From assembly GCA_019775845.1 (NCBI GenBank), contig JADQAV010000070.1, positions 1 to 61,201 of the forward strand: DNA of 61,201 bases. The letters run 5' to 3'. Under the pieces are notes generated by a model, which saw only the letters and a program-made list of their open reading frames with translations, searched no databases and was not told the origin of the DNA. Origin of the DNA: Myrmaecium sp. VS I D KN 1 (taxonomy: Eukaryota > Ascomycota > Dothideomycetes > Valsariales > Valsariaceae). The first letter of the stretch is position 1, and every line of letters starts with the position of its first letter. Positions 35,814-47,147 of this stretch are shown here, piece by piece. Made by a program: the position numbers and the translations under genes.

Positions 35814-37436
35814 TCACTTCCTCCTGCTCATAACATCCCTCCCATCCATCCACCCCCTCAACACCTCCGGAACCCGCACCACCTTCGCCCGCTCATCCCA
35901 CCCATTCTCCAACACCGCCGCCAACACCCTCGGCACCGCCAACGCCGTCCCATTCAGCGTGTGCGGATAATCCAACGCACCACGCGGACCCACCCGCACC
36001 CGCGTGTTCAACCGGCGACTCTGAAAATCCGTGCAGTCGCTCAAGCTCGTCAGCTCGCCCCAGCCCTCCGCCTTGGTCGCGCGACGACTCGGAAAAAACG
36101 CCTCGACGTCCCACTTGCGGCTCGCGCTCGCGCCCAGATCCGCCGTCGGCATCTCGAGCACCCGGCAGTGCAGGCCCAGCCCCTCCAGGATCTCGCGCTG
36201 CACCGCGGCCATCTCGTCGAAGACGCGCGCCGACATGGTCGGCGTCGTGCTGCCCGCCTCCGGGTCCGCGACGAACTGCTCGTCGCCCGTCTCCTCGCCG
36301 CCCCGATCCGGCAGCGTCCAGGCGAAGAGTTCCACCTTCGTGAACTCATGCACCCGGTACAGGCCCTTGGTGTCGACGCCGCGCGCCCCGGCCTCGGCCC
36401 GGTAGCAGCGGCTCACGCCCACCAGCTTGAGCGGCAGCTCCGCCTCGTCCATCACGAGCCCGGCCTTCATGCCCGCCAGTGGGATCTCCGCCGTGCCCGC
36501 GAGCACCAGCCCCGGCTTCCCGCCCTGGTCCGCCGGGTCGCGGTCGCGCTCCGCCCCCCGCTCCAACGAGTATACCTGCTGCTCGCCGTTCTGGTCCCGG
36601 GGCATGAAGCCGCACGCGGCGGCGACGTGGCCGTACACGATGCTGGGCGGGGCCACGGGGCGGAAGCCATGTTTCCGGGCGACGGCGAGCGCGTACTGGA
36701 CGAGGGCCTGCTCGAGCAGGGCGCCGTCGTCGACGAGGTGGTACCAGCCCCAGCCGCTGGTCGCGGCCGCGGCCTGGAAGTCGAGGATGCCGAGCTCGGC
36801 GCCGACGTGGACGTGCGACCGCCACACCCGGTCGCTCGTGCTCCCCGGCGGCTCCGGGTGGTCGTTGATGTAGCCCAGCACGGCAGGTTCGCGGCCGACG
36901 GGGGTGTAGGGGGAGGTGAGGTTGGGGAGCTCGAGGGCGAGCGATTCGATCTCCGCCTGCAGGCGCGACTCGTCCGCTTCGATGGTGGCGAGGCGGTTCT
37001 TGAGGGTTTTGGCTTCGGCGAGCAGCTCGTCCTTGCTCGCGGCGCGCAGACTCTCCGTCAGGCGCGGGTCGTCATCGTCGGCGGCGGCGAGGGAGCCGAA
37101 GTTGGCGAGGCGGCGGCGAATGAGGTTGCTACGCTCGCGCAGGGAGCGCGCGGACTGCTGGCAGCCGAGCCATTGCTGGTGCAGCTCGGCGATGCGCCAG
37201 GAGTGCTTGGCTTGGGCGGGGTAGTTGCGATCGATGCAGTTTTGCTCGTACAGACCGGGGTTCTGGCGGATGTGCTTGATGTCGAGGTTCGGCTTCGGCG
37301 CGATGGAGGGCCGTGTGTAACTGCGAAGCGAGGAGATGCGGGGAAGTGGTGAGACGGTGTTGCGGGGTGTGAGGGCGCGGAGAAGACTACCACGGCACCC
37401 GCTACACGCGAGGAGAGAGGACCTCGGCGGCTTCAT
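35814..37436 (-). CDS. DIA4: Seryl-tRNA synthetase, mitochondrial
   Basis: A single exon of 540 residues, with a basic, Ser/Arg-rich N-terminus lacking acidic residues for the first 45 or so positions, as expected for a mitochondrial presequence. The coiled-coil tRNA-binding arm covers about 50-175 (LDIKHIRQNPGLYEQN to the ESRLQAEIESLALELPNL end). The class II catalytic core follows: VQYALAVARKHGFRPVAPPS (motif 1 region), GVSRCYRAEAGARGVDTKGLYRVHEF split here as motif 2, and motif 3 near TRVRVGPRGALDYPHTLNGTALA. It charges mitochondrial tRNA-Ser. The size and features match yeast Dia4 and not the shorter cytosolic Ses1. It is divergent from the unrecognised gene beginning at 37978. Confidence 0.93.
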   Translation of the reverse strand: MKPPRSSLLACSGCRGSLLRALTPRNTVSPLPRISSLRSYTRPSIAPKPNLDIKHIRQNPGLYEQNCIDRNYPAQAKHSWRIAELHQQWLGCQQSARSLRERSNLIRRRLANFGSLAAADDDDPRLTESLRAASKDELLAEAKTLKNRLATIEADESRLQAEIESLALELPNLTSPYTPVGREPAVLGYINDHPEPPGSTSDRVWRSHVHVGAELGILDFQAAAATSGWGWYHLVDDGALLEQALVQYALAVARKHGFRPVAPPSIVYGHVAAACGFMPRDQNGEQQVYSLERGAERDRDPADQGGKPGLVLAGTAEIPLAGMKAGLVMDEAELPLKLVGVSRCYRAEAGARGVDTKGLYRVHEFTKVELFAWTLPDRGGEETGDEQFVADPEAGSTTPTMSARVFDEMAAVQREILEGLGLHCRVLEMPTADLGASASRKWDVEAFFPSRRATKAEGWGELTSLSDCTDFQSRRLNTRVRVGPRGALDYPHTLNGTALAVPRVLAAVLENGWDERAKVVRVPEVLRGWMDGRDVMSRRK

Positions 37437-37977
37437 GGTGTCGGCGATGAGGGAGGTCGGTCGGTGAAAGAGTATGTGGAGGTGGTCAAAGATACGTGCC
37501 TACAGCATTGCGACAGTGGTGAAGGTGAAGGAGGGTAGTAGTTATTAGCAGAAAGTAAGAGTGAAGACGAATGATAGGAGTGAATGACTGAAGGAAGGTA
37601 AGCGTCAGGTTTGCAGCAGTTCGCTAGCTCGGGCCCACTAACGGCCACAGCTCCCCCAAGACGCGGGTGCCACCGTACCGCACCGACGACGCGCCTCACG
37701 GCACGTCCGTTGTCAGTCAGCCGTTGCGACAACCGTCCGGACATTGGCACAGTGACGGATCGATCAATCGCAAATTTTCGATGGAACGCTCTCTTGCCTA
37801 AGGACTTGAATGGCGCAGGCCGCCTGGTTTGGTAATTCACAGTGAATCAATCCGATCCCTTCTTGGGGTGTCTTCAGGTTGAGTAGTAGTTGGCTGGGTT
37901 CGCGCGAATGCCCACAGTGAACAGCCAGCCTCACCTTTCCGAGACACCGCCACCAAGGCGGTCCCGTTTGTACGACC
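37437..37977. promoter_or_regulatory. Bidirectional upstream region, DIA4 and the unrecognised gene
   Basis: 541 bp between divergent start codons. No extra gene was found. The start of the right-hand gene is uncertain, so the true length could differ. Confidence 0.45.
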
Positions 37978-40900
37978 ATGGGCTCTTCATCCCCCTTCTC
38001 ATGTGCCGGAAGCAGTGCGACTCCCGATGGACGAGCTGGCCGACCACCGTCTGTACCACGGCCAAGGCCCGTCTTTGAGGTCCCGCCTCCCTCTCCTCCT
38101 CGTTCACAGGTCCCTCGCTCAATGCCGAATCCCTCCAAGAAGCGCAAGCTTCTCGAAGAACCAGTCAAGACGCCAACGCCTGCCCCTCGGCTTCGTCGAG
38201 TCGATTCCAAACATGAGGAACCTTCGTCATTTCGACGAGCAGAGTCCATAAACCCTACCGCCTTCTCTCAGGTTACACTAGCTCCGGTCGCCAAGAGAGA
38301 TCTTTCGGTATCCGCTCTACCGTCCGCCATGTATCCACGCTACCAAACAGCGCCGATGCCAGCCCGCATCTGGGGAAAGCCGCGAAATCGTCCATGGATC
38401 AGCCTCCCTCCACTGCTCCGTTACCGGCTCCTTCTCTGTCGACTCTAAGTAAAAGCAGATCGTCCCGTGACTCAAGTGGCCTTTACGACGCCTCATCGCC
38501 CAGGCACTCCTCTTCCAAACGGAAATCGCGAAAGAAGTCAAGATCTCGTGCTCGCGCTCCGGGCCCTTACCATCTGTCCTGGGGTTATGATGACGAAGTC
38601 GGCTTTGCGCCCTCGACAGCTCCTCCCAAAGCTTCACCTGCCTCAGCGTATCACAGCCTCGGGCAACGCGATGCCCAGTTTGCGCCTCATCGCAGTTCGC
38701 ACGACCTCTCACTGAAGAAGCCTAAGCTACGGGAGGATCATGAAGCATCACTACGTCGCGATTCGCGGTCTCATGCATATGATCCGCAACCGTCGCAGCT
38801 GAATGCAACTTCCCCGCATTCGGATCGACCACTTCATCCACCTGCCAAAGCGGAAGCTCAGCAACCGAAGATTCCCGTCGATCAGGTGCATGTACCGCGA
38901 ATTATGCATCCCAACCATAGATCCAGCGGCGTTGGGAAGAACTTTCAATATGTCCCTTACCCACTGTCACTCCTGCCCTACGACTCCTGGCACGTCCTAC
39001 ATCACCGTCGATCGGATCACGACGGCCACCAATTCAAATGCTCTGGATGTGAGGCAAAGCGCGAAGGCCTGACGGCACACCAGCGGAAACTGTTCCTCGT
39101 CGCGGAGAGACTGACGTTTGGGCTCCACAACGAAGGCGTACCAGTAGGAGATGTCGAACGCAATGAGGAGTTGAATTGGGAAGTCAACTTTGAGCTGGGA
39201 ATTGCCGAGCCTGCGGTGGAAGATATGGATATGGTGCCTGGAGGGCGGCGGAGCAGGGTCAATCCGTCATACTCGTTCAAGAGCGAGTGGGAAATGAACG
39301 CCGTTCTTGGGCTGCTGAAAAGAGCCGATAGGTTGACGGAGATGAGCTTCTCGGTCTGGTTGGCGATGATGGATGCAGCCGTGCAAAGCCGGAACGCGGC
39401 GGTCGCGGAAGTAGAACAGGAAGGAGGCCACGGTAGCGTTCTTGGTGAATCCTCAGCGGGGAAGGAGAGGGTCCCTTTGAAGGTGATAAACGGGAACCTT
39501 GCGCCATACGATGGTAAGGCGTCATACAAGCGGCAATATACGAACGACCATGCTGGCCCTCTCGACGTGCAGGCATTGCAAGGCCGAGATCAAGTCGCCG
39601 AGTCGCATCATCCCGACCAAAGCAGCGCGCACCGGCACGGTCCTCCTCGGAACAGCCCGGCAAAGGTAATCAAGGACGAGCCCAACACGGAAACAATATC
39701 AAAGAGGAAACCGCGATCAACATTCGAGATGCCCTCGACGTCGTCGAAACGTAACAGGCAGTCAGATCCAAGGGATGTCATCGTCATCAGCTCAGACTCC
39801 GAGTCCGACGCCGAACATACTGGTCGCTTTACCAAGGAGACTTCATCTAGGCGCTCTGTTCGAGCTGGCTCACGGAAAGAAAGACCACCATTAGCACCTC
39901 ACTCCGGTTCTTCAGGCGGCCAAAGCTCGCGTTCTGTATTGTGCTTGGGTGCTCGTACTACGGCACGAGAGGGACGGCTAATGCCCTCAGAAAAGCCCAG
40001 TCACTCGCCATACTCTGTGCCTCTATCGAAAATGGCGTCTGCAGCAGCCTTATTCCCCGAAGAGCACAACGAAGAATATAAGGCTAGCAGTAACTCACTA
40101 CCAACTCTCGTTATACTCGTCATCCGTCAAGCTAACACAGCTTCAAGTCAAGCGCATCCATGACATTTTCTGGACTTGGATCCTCGATAGAGGCCAATCC
40201 ATGTGCATCGACGCCTCGCACCTGCTGACATCGCACATGTCCGACCTCGAGAACTTTAGAGATCTCGATGTAGCGGTTGTGAAGGAAACTGAGATTCACA
40301 AGGTCCTGTGGGCGATTCTCAAGCTGGAAACCTGCCCTCCACACCTTGTTCGTGGTTCCTTCGTGGATCTCCAGGACCGCGCTGAATCGCTGCTGCGGAG
40401 TTGGGGATATTTGCGGGATGAGTCGGTCTTGCGCGATGCTGCTACTTCCTCGACCGTTACGCTTGGTCACAAAAGGTTGCGCGTCAGTCCCGATAGCCCC
40501 ATTGCAGAAGGTGACTTCTGCAATCCCCTCCTCCGCGCAAGCGAGCCCGCTTGAAAGCCCTCTGAATCGGAACAGTAAGCCTCTGCCTCAGTCAGAGAAT
40601 CCGCTCAGGCGATCTTCATTAGCCAAAGAATCCACCTTCGAATCCGGATATTTCACCCGCCGCACCCCGCTGGCCAAGAAATGGCATCAGTGGCCTTCAC
40701 AGCTCCCACCGGTGCCGTGCCTTCTCCAGATACAAGTGCAAGAGCGAAAGAAAGACATGGTCAAAGGACGGGTGGCATATTACGCCTGGCATGAGCGACT
40801 ACGGTTTCTGGACAACCTGGAAGAACAAGGCTTCGATTTGGGGCTGCTAGGATTGGGGAAGAAGAGAGTACGGTGGGAAATGCAGAAGGCGGCGTATCGG

Positions 40901-42780
40901 CGCATGGGTGAGACGGGTGTTTCCAGTTGCAAGGTGGCGGAAAAGGACTTGAATGGGACCCGTATGGGAGTCGATGGAAAGAGGAGAGGCAGGAAAGAGG
41001 CAGCACGGCATGTCGAGAGGAAAGATGGGATCGGTGCGACTGGGACGACTGGGATATCCGAACAGCAACCTGGTCATGGAGGAAGCAAAGAGGCATCGGA
41101 GTTGGTGAGGGAAGCTCATGTGGTGGAGGCGACTACGAGTCAGACGACACTCTCGAAGTCATTCTGCCGAAGCGACGGGGGAAGAACCGTTTTGGACTGG
41201 CGAACAAGGCTCAACAGCATCCTCAAACGTTCGGTTTCCACGGCTCACATCATCCAGCAGCGTCAAATTCGGCGCCTTCAGACGCGGTCTCATCATCTAC
41301 GCCACGGCCACTGTCTTCATTTCCGGCTCCGCCGCTGCTCACTTGGAACCCACCGACTACCCAAATGCCGAAGAACAATCCGTATGCTCCAGCTTTTTAT
41401 GGGCCTACAGCGCCCGCGCCCGTGCAGTCTCACCCAGCTCCGCCAAACCCAGTCTCGCACGCGCCTCTCCAGTCACATTGCCAGTTTCCGCCTACGCGAA
41501 CTTATCCACCGTTCAGCGCCCCAGGCATGGATCATCTCCCGGCAAACGGTTATTCCACCCACGGCACATACGCAAACGCGTATGAAGTTGTGCCTGCACA
41601 GATTCTCGACGAAAACACTTATTCGCGCGACCACTGGAACAGCAGGGCGAGAGACGCTCACCTTCAAAGCTTGAGCGCCCCGTCGGCTGAGTGTGCGGAG
41701 AGGTTGATGGGAGATGTCGCACTTTTTGAGTCTCGCGCGAGGATCGCCGGAGAGAAGGCGCTCGAGGCTCGGCGGGAGTTGGCACGGTTGAAGAATGCGC
41801 CGCCGCCGCCCTTGTCGTATCATGATACTCGGGCGATGGCCCTGGGCGAACCTGCGCATCCATATGAAGGACCATCGTTCCCGGCATACCAGCCACAGTA
41901 CTACAGTCCATATACCACCCGTCAGACGCCCGCACCGTCGCAACCAGGGTATCCCGCCGCGCAACCAGTCCAGCATCAAGCTACCGCACCGCCGCCGTTC
42001 GTCGACTGCCAACAGCCCTACAATGCCCCGATTGCCCCGTTGGCTTACGGCGGTTACCACGCGATCAACCAAACCGTAACCATCACACCCTGGCAGTACC
42101 CACCTCAGCCATGGTATCAAGCGGAAACGTTCACCGTGGTTCCTTACATCACCAGCATCATGCCCGGTGCCGCGGGTCCTGCTCCTCCTGCTCCTCCTCC
42201 TATCCCTCCTCCCGCTCCTCCATCGGGATTATTCAACGTGATCCCTAACCACAGCGGACGCGTTCTCGGCGCCGCCATCTCCGCACCCGTCCACGGCTCC
42301 GGCGGCGTCCTTCGGCCGGCTCCTCCTCTACCTCCTACCACCACTTATCCCCCACACACCTCATCACAAGCCTCCACCCCCTTGGCAGCCCCGCCTGCAG
42401 CACCACCAGCATCATCATCAGCATCAGCATACCCGTACCCCACCCCCACACCCACACCCCTTGCGTCTGCACCTGCACCAGCCCCTCCACCCCCTCCTCC
42501 ACCACCCAAACCACCGAAGGAGCTCATCTCCATCCGCTCCCTCCCAGCCCTTTACACGCTGCTCGATCGCCTCGAGCGCACGAGCGTGGCTGCGAAGGCG
42601 TTTTTGGAGGCGTATGCGGAGTTGCTTGCGCGGGGGGATGTTTGTGATGTGTGTTGGGGGCGGAGGAGCGGGGTGAGTGAGGTGGGTGAGGGGGAGCGAG
42701 AGGGGNNNNNNNNNNNNNNNNNNNNNNNGGGGGGGGGGGGGGGGGGGGGGGGGGGGGAGGAAGAACAGGAAATGGAGTGA
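37978..42780 (+). CDS. Unrecognised multi-exon, proline-rich nuclear-type protein
   Basis: Protein-like sequence continues over 4.8 kb in several frames, so it is a spliced gene. From the ATG at 37978 the first segment contains MPNPSKKRKLL. A second begins by about 38400 and holds a basic KRKSRKKSRSRARAP run, then a Cys-pair (CSGCEAK) and a helical region with WEMNAVLGLLKRADRLTEMSFSVW-type sequence. Intron 39936-39990 (55 bp, CTCAG acceptor) is well supported and leads to a conserved-looking block, VKRIHDIFWTWILDRG to LLRSWGYL. Later introns are tentative (about 40472-40571 and 40908-41065), as is the first near 38320-38390. The last exon is Tyr/Pro/Gln-rich, then polyproline, then a folded-looking LPALYTLLDRLERTSVAAKAF segment. 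An N gap interrupts its end. It could instead be two adjacent genes. I do not recognise the family. Confidence 0.55.
42706..42757. other. Assembly gap (23 N) followed by a 29-base G run
   Basis: Positions 42706-42728 are N and 42729-42757 are all G, immediately after a G-rich stretch with repeated GGTGAG words. The true length is unknown, so the C-terminus and reading frame of the gene here cannot be trusted. Confidence 0.97.
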
Positions 42781-43230
42781 GGTGTGAGGGTAGGGGTGGG
42801 TTGGAGTGTATGAAAGGAATGATGAAGAGGCGGTACCGCCTCAATGATGAGGACAGGAAGGCAAGGCCATATACAACAAAATAGACTTCATTAGATTTAA
42901 ATCATATCAAAATAAATATATGTATATATGATACTAAAGAACACGAAAGTATGGGAAAAGAAGAGGATAGGTGATAGGGACACAGGAATAAAGGGTCTCT
43001 ATTGGAGATAGAAAAAGCTAAGAGAGACGATTTTTCTCGCTGTGACGGAATGACAGGCACTCCTTACTCCTTCGGTTGCCTTTCCTTTCCCCCCCTGCCT
43101 CCACGCCCTCCCCTAACCACACGTACAGTTACCTTATCTTCATATGCTATACCGACATCCACATCCATCCACCGACTCGTACCGGCCTATCTCAAACCTA
43201 GAGGGGATCAGCCAGGAGGGAAGAGGTAAA

Positions 43231-43231
<1 letters not shown>

Positions 43232-43261
<30 letters not shown>

Positions 43262-43339
43262 AAGAGGAAGAGGAAGAGGAAGAAAAAGAAGAAGAAAAAG
43301 AAGAAGAAAAAAAAGAAGAAAAAGAAGAAGAAAAAGAAG
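43232..43339 (+). repeat. Imperfect (GAA)n purine tract
   Basis: About 108 bp of GAA units with occasional GAG and AAA variants, all purine on the plus strand. It lies in the convergent intergenic region. Confidence 0.9.
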
Positions 43340-43939
43340 GGGAAATCGCCCTACCCTACTCCTAAGTATTTATTCTTAATAACGAAGACGATAGAAGATA
43401 GAAAGGGTGACGGATAAAAGGAGTAGTAGGGTAGGAAGAAGATAGTTGAAAAAAGAAGAGAAGATGAAGCAGGTTCGAAAGGGGGTGTGAGGAAGGAAAG
43501 AAGAAGAATAGAATAAATCTCGCCTCCATACCTCACTTACGATATAGTATGCTACGACACATTACGCCTCCTGGCTAAAAAAAAAAGAGCAAAGTCAAGA
43601 TCAGGCACTACGATAAAACACACAAATATTTTCCCCTTCCCCACGTTCTACATACCCCCCTTCTGGGCTCAGCGAAGTGGGTGATTTAACTCCTTCCCCG
43701 CACCCGTAGCCCCATACCCCCTTGACAACTATATGGTGGAGAGGTATAAAGAAAACAAAAAAAGGAAGGAAACAATTTAGCTAGCATAGAAGATGCGCGT
43801 GTGACGGATCAACAAGAGAACCACAATAATAACAACAAAGGTAGATATCCCATATCTTATTTCCGAGGACGGTGGTGGTAAGTGGGGTGGGGGCTGATGA
43901 TCGAGGAGAAGAAGAGGATGGGGTTATGAAGGAAGGGAA

Positions 43940-43975
43940 AAGAAGAAGAAGAAGAAGAAGAAGAAGAAGAAGAAG
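43940..43975 (+). repeat. (AGA)12 microsatellite
   Basis: About 12 uninterrupted AGA/GAA units in the convergent region upstream (in plus coordinates) of the kinase stop codon. Confidence 0.9.
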
Positions 43976-44525
43976 GGACAGATATCCGGAAGAAAGAAAC
44001 AACAAAATAACAGGTGTAAGCCCAAGGCCGAACAAAAAGGCCCGAAGAAGGAGAAGAAAAGAAAGAAAAAAACCCTTCCCTAGAAAAGCTCGGTCCCCCC
44101 CCTCCCAGTCCAGAGATGACACAAAAAAGGTTGAAAGAAGAGGTAAAATAACAATGCAGTCAGAATATTTCATCAAGTTGGGAAGATGTAAAAGAAAAGG
44201 AAAAGAACAAAAAAACAACCCCATGATCGGTGTGTGCAAAAAGATTTCGAACGGGACTCCCAGAGAACGCCAGTCGCTACCATTGGGTGTGGTTAGAGCT
44301 TGAATGCGGGTTTGATGATGATGATGATGCCGAGTGACAAAAAAGGAAGATGAGGTAAAAGAGATGTTGGAGTCGTGCGTGTGAGGCGCCGATGACAGGG
44401 CGGCGGCGTTGCGATGTGATTTTTGGCTGGTTAGTGCGTATCTTTTGTGATGGTGGAAAGGTTCGAAGGGCTTGTATAGCAAACCGATGGTTATCTGATG
44501 ATGCGGCCGCTTGTGTTGTGAAGGT

Positions 44526-47147
44526 CTAAAATACGGCGGCGAGTCCGTTCTTTGAGTGACGCTTGCTGAACCGTTTCCTTCCTTTCACGGATTCATTATC
44601 GCCATGGTCCTTGGATAAATGACGGCCTCGAGGCACGTTGACGGCATCGAGTCCAGAGTCACCGCCGATGGTGCTCGCTGGACTGCCTGACAGGGCCGAG
44701 TTGAGCTCGGTGAGGTTGGAGTCGGCGGAGTATGAGTTGGCAGCGCTTTGTGCGAGGGCGAAGTCTTTCGCCTGCTCTAATGCGTCTAACCACTCTTGCG
44801 AGGAGTATTTGCTGCCATCTGGGTCGCTGGTCGTTGCTTTGGGGTCCTCAAAGACATACCGCTTATCGCGCTTCTCATTGTCAGTAAGAGTCTTGTAGTA
44901 ATGCCGGGGAAGATCTCACCGTATCAACAACCCATGATGTTAACCCCTTGGAGTCCTTTTGACTCCGCCACGAGACCCCTGGGGCGAGGAGAGATATCTC
45001 CAACTTGGCCTTCTTTTCTTCACCCCCAGCAGCTGCCATGATAACGCGGGCACTCGACGTGATCATGACTAAGCGTTGCCGCTTCTTGAAGGTAGCCCCG
45101 CCGAAGAACCGTGCCAGCTTCTTGGGGGCCTCGGGTTCGCCATCTTTCTTATTGGCTTGACTCGCCGGGTACGACGTGACGATGAGATTTCCCAGTTTCA
45201 AAATGCGTTCATTGTTCCGAGTAAGAACAGGCGACCAATCGATGTCCAACTGACTAGGTGGAGGAAGTTCCGTGATGAGCCTCGGGGGCGGTCGCTGAGG
45301 GGGGTTGCTCGACGGCGCTGTCGACGGGCCTGTTTATCTCTTAGCATAATAGGTAGATAGCGGTGAGGTGGGGCTATCGTACCATTAAGTCTGATTGGTT
45401 CCTGCGAGGGAGGAACATAGCTCTTCAACCTCGGAGCTTTCTGCTTCCACAAGCCTTTCCCCCAAACAATCCCCTCAAAGAAGGGGTGACTTTTGATGTG
45501 CTCTATCGGTAATCGTTTTGCAGGATCCAAAACCAGAAGACGCTCGACAAGGTCGCGGGCGACGCTGGGGAATCCGTCGGGGAATGTGTAGTCCAACGCA
45601 ACAATCTTTTGGAAGGTCAAGTACTCGTTAGCAGCCTTGAACGGAGGGCGACCCGCAAGCAGTTGGTAGATAATGCATCCGAAGGCCCACAAATCACTGG
45701 CCTTGCAGGCGTTTTTATCCGTCAGTAGCTCCGGGCTGACGTATTCGGCCGTGCCGACAAATGAAACCGCCCGGTCCGACTCAGCACCATCCATAGGATC
45801 GCCCGAGATCGAACCGCTCCCATTCGGCTTCTTGACGTCTAAAATCTTCGCGGTTCCAAAATCCGTGATCTTGACGTGCATCTGGTCGTCCAACAAAACA
45901 TTCTCCGGCTTGAGATCACGGTGTATCACACCGCGGGAATGCATGTAATCCACCGCATCGAGGATCTGCGCACCGTAAAATCGCGTACACTCGACGTCGA
46001 AAGTCGTCATGCGCTTCAAAAATCCAAGAAGCTCTCCTCCGCTGGCGAGATCGAGTACAAAATAGAGGGATTGCTGATCTTGAAATGTGTAATAAAGCCG
46101 AACAATGCCCGGGTGGTCCGTAAGCCGGTTGAGGGTGTCCTTCTCGATGTTGACATATTTGACCTTTTTCTCTTTGATGATGTGCTTCTTGTCCAGGACC
46201 TTGATCGCGTATTCTCGTAGGGTCGTCCGATCTGTAGCTGCAATGACGGTGCTGTATGAACCTTCGCCCAGAATCCTTCCAAAGTTGAAATCCATCACCC
46301 CTTTTTTCACCACGCGAGAGACGGGCTTGCCGTTCGAATCGTACTCTTGACGGGTGGCCACGGCAGCTCCCCGCTCTTGCCAGTCTTCCGTGCTCCTGGG
46401 CACGCCTTCGGCGCCGTAAGGGCCGTTGTAACCCCCGCCCAGTGGAAGGCGCTGAGAGCTCCGTCGTGGAGGCAGCGGACCTCCGCCGCCCGGCACCGGG
46501 CCTTTCGGGTAGGCTCTCTCCCTCCTACTCGGCTCCCTAGAGGGCATGCCGCCCTGCAACGCGACAGCTGCTGACCTGGACGTACTCCGACTGACCCCTG
46601 GGGTGTATCCCATGGCATCTTCCCTATATCGATGTGGCCCTGCGGTTCGAGCAGAGGACTGTGAGCTCGACGATACGTTCGAATGGTGGTAGATCCCGGA
46701 GGCGGGTCGAGGGCCTGCACTGGAGGCATTGTAATTACGCGTTGAGGAAGGGTACTCGGGCTGCTGCGAAGCTTGTTGATCCATCGTCATGGATGGCCGG
46801 GGTTGCAGTTGAGCTGTGTAAACTTGCTGCTGCTCTGCAAGCAATGCTGGAGACGGGGGTGCGCTTGGCTCGGCCGGTGTAGAGTTGTAGGTGGTGGGGT
46901 TGAAACCGAGAGAGTGTCCGTCAGGATCGGACGGGATGGGAGGCAGCGACTGGGAATCCTGCCGGTCTGTGATGGTACTGTAGGATGATTGCGATGTCGA
47001 GGATACCGCCGGCTGAAGCGCGCTCTCCGCGTTATCACGACTGGCTGGGGGTGAGGACTGTGGTGACGGCGTTGATTCAGGGTCCTCGTCTGGGTTCGCG
47101 ATGCGCAGGCCACCCAGCGACTGGGAGAGACTGATGTCGCCATTCAT
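44526..47147 (-). CDS. PDK1/Pkh-type AGC protein kinase with C-terminal PH-like domain
   Basis: Three exons (47147-45383, 45329-44920, 44873-44526) with introns of 53 and 46 bp give about 840 residues. The N-terminal 280 residues are disordered. The kinase domain covers about 286-558: glycine loop GEGSYST (294-300), lysine in YAIKVLDK (316), HRDLKPEN (409-416), DFG (429-431) and the activation segment SFVGTAEYVSPELL with the PDK1-type autophosphorylation Ser462. Exon 2 encodes a PH-like fold (LDIDWSPVLTRNNERILKLG, then VMITSSARVIM, then SWVVDT). The last exon continues KRDKRYVFEDP and SSQEWLDALEQAK, the end of that domain, followed by a disordered tail. It is expected to phosphorylate AGC kinases downstream of sphingolipids (Pkh1/2 in yeast, Ksg1 in fission yeast) for growth and wall integrity. 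Confidence 0.92.

Larger units (their letters stand above)
42781..44525. other. Convergent intergenic region with GAA repeats
   Basis: 1.75 kb between the unrecognised gene and the kinase stop codon. It is A/G-rich on the plus strand, includes two GAA microsatellites (listed separately) and AT-rich DNA at about 42860-42950. Open frames here encode homopolymer-like Leu/Phe/Ser or Arg/Lys tracts made by the repeats. No gene is seen. Confidence 0.5.

Noticed and set aside
35961-37352. 463-codon plus-strand frame opposite the seryl-tRNA synthetase
   Set aside because: Antisense shadow of a well-supported gene; its composition (Arg/Val/Ala/His) mirrors the biased codon third positions.
43781-44482. 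A 233-codon minus-strand frame with Leu/Phe-rich, membrane-like sequence
   Set aside because: Its hydrophobic runs are the translation of the AGA/GAA microsatellite and flanking purine tracts, which lie in a convergent 3' UTR region.
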